Assembly (NCBI GenBank): GCA_002313415.1 | Contig: DCBH01000036.1 | Coordinates: 24,964 to 39,124, forward strand | Reading direction: 5' to 3' | Origin: Flavobacteriales bacterium UBA1112 | Lineage (GTDB): Bacteria; Bacteroidota; Bacteroidia; Flavobacteriales_D; Sanyastnellaceae | Length of the DNA: 14,161 nt | Shown: positions 13,901-14,161 of the stretch, in pieces | Position numbering within the stretch: the stretch's first letter is position 1 | Layout: every line of letters begins with the position of its first letter | Notes under the pieces: generated by a model | Databases searched by the model: none | Told to the model about the DNA's origin: nothing | Seen by the model: only the letters and a program-made list of their open reading frames with translations | Position numbers and translations under genes: made by a program

Positions 13901-14161
13901 CATCTACAAGTTTGAGTCCTACGAGCTGTTCCAGAAGTTGGTCCAAAAGGTCAACGCCCAGGTGGCGTCCTTCTTGATGAAGTGCACCATCCCCACGGGC
14001 GCTTCGGCCCAACAGGTTCGTCAAACCCCTCGCCCTTCATCCACCCCGCGCGTGCAGGAACAAAAAGCAGGTGTCGCCAACACGGCGGAGCAGGGCGTCG
14101 CGGCACGAGCTGCAGCAACTCAAGGGGGCATGGCAGGTCGCATGCCGGGTCGCCCGGGCGC
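10917..14161 (+). CDS. secA: Protein translocase ATPase SecA (partial, 3' end outside window)
   Basis: Motor of Sec export: it binds preproteins and drives them through SecYEG with ATP. The frame is open from the ATG at 10917 to the window end, giving 1081 residues without a stop, longer than the 901 of E. coli SecA. Walker A is MQTGEGKT (192-199), Walker B is in [20 protein letters not shown] (299-318), and [11 protein letters not shown] lies near 690. The arginine-finger region [14 protein letters not shown] is near 725, and the helical scaffold motif [15 protein letters not shown] is near 965. Walker A lies about 90 residues further in than in E. coli because of a charged N-terminal expansion at roughly residues 50-145, and the preprotein cross-linking domain also carries extra sequence after residue 320. 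The tail is turning Gln/Gly/Arg-rich where it is cut; the usual zinc-binding end would be outside. [14 protein letters not shown] is a normal start. Confidence 0.97.
   Translation, partial: [1081 protein letters not shown]

Noticed and set aside
13107..14024. 305-residue open frame on the minus strand opposite the 3' part of secA
   Set aside because: It is a shadow of the secA coding frame produced by codon bias; repetitive Val/Leu/His-rich translation with no family resemblance.

Overview
The window looks like chromosomal housekeeping DNA from a member of the Bacteroidota, probably the Flavobacteriia or a relative; this is inferred from the sequence alone. The signs are: a perfect Bacteroidota-type promoter (TTTG, 20-nt spacer, TAnnTTTG) before rplU and further TAnnTTTG elements before other genes; no convincing Shine-Dalgarno sequences; a ribonucleotide reductase pair of the eukaryote-like class Ia type; a SecA with a long N-terminal expansion; and a small lipoprotein with a CxxxC heavy-metal-associated (HMA) domain. 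No mobile element, CRISPR array, tRNA, rRNA or phage gene was seen.

Layout. On the minus strand at the left edge lie rplU (ribosomal protein L21, cut by the window edge) and an EamA/DMT transporter. Divergent from the transporter is a tightly packed plus-strand operon of three genes: an HMA-domain lipoprotein, heme A synthase (ctaA/COX15) and a cytosolic thioredoxin-like protein. Its first junction is an ATGA overlap and its second has no spacer. This operon converges on, and overlaps by 14 bp, a minus-strand tetrapyrrole operon: hemA (glutamyl-tRNA reductase), then a fused hemC-hemD. Divergent from hemA is a PmtA/KsgA-like methyltransferase. A strong bidirectional hairpin terminator separates it from the minus-strand operon nrdB-nrdA. 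A 380-bp intergenic region then leads to secA, which runs off the right edge.

How the genes work together. The middle of the window is a heme and terminal-oxidase block. HemA and the HemC-HemD fusion supply early tetrapyrrole steps up to uroporphyrinogen III. Heme A synthase makes the heme of aa3-type cytochrome c oxidase. The coupled HMA lipoprotein and thioredoxin-like protein are candidates for copper or thiol handling around the same enzyme. NrdB and NrdA form the dNTP-producing RNR, and SecA is the motor of Sec export.

Nothing here is clearly a new system. The most interesting points are the repeated placement of TAnnTTTG elements 4 to 7 nt before start codons (suggesting leaderless transcripts), the coupled HMA-ctaA-thioredoxin operon, an 11-bp direct repeat in its promoter, and a structured, repeat-containing nrdB/secA intergenic region with a G8 tract.
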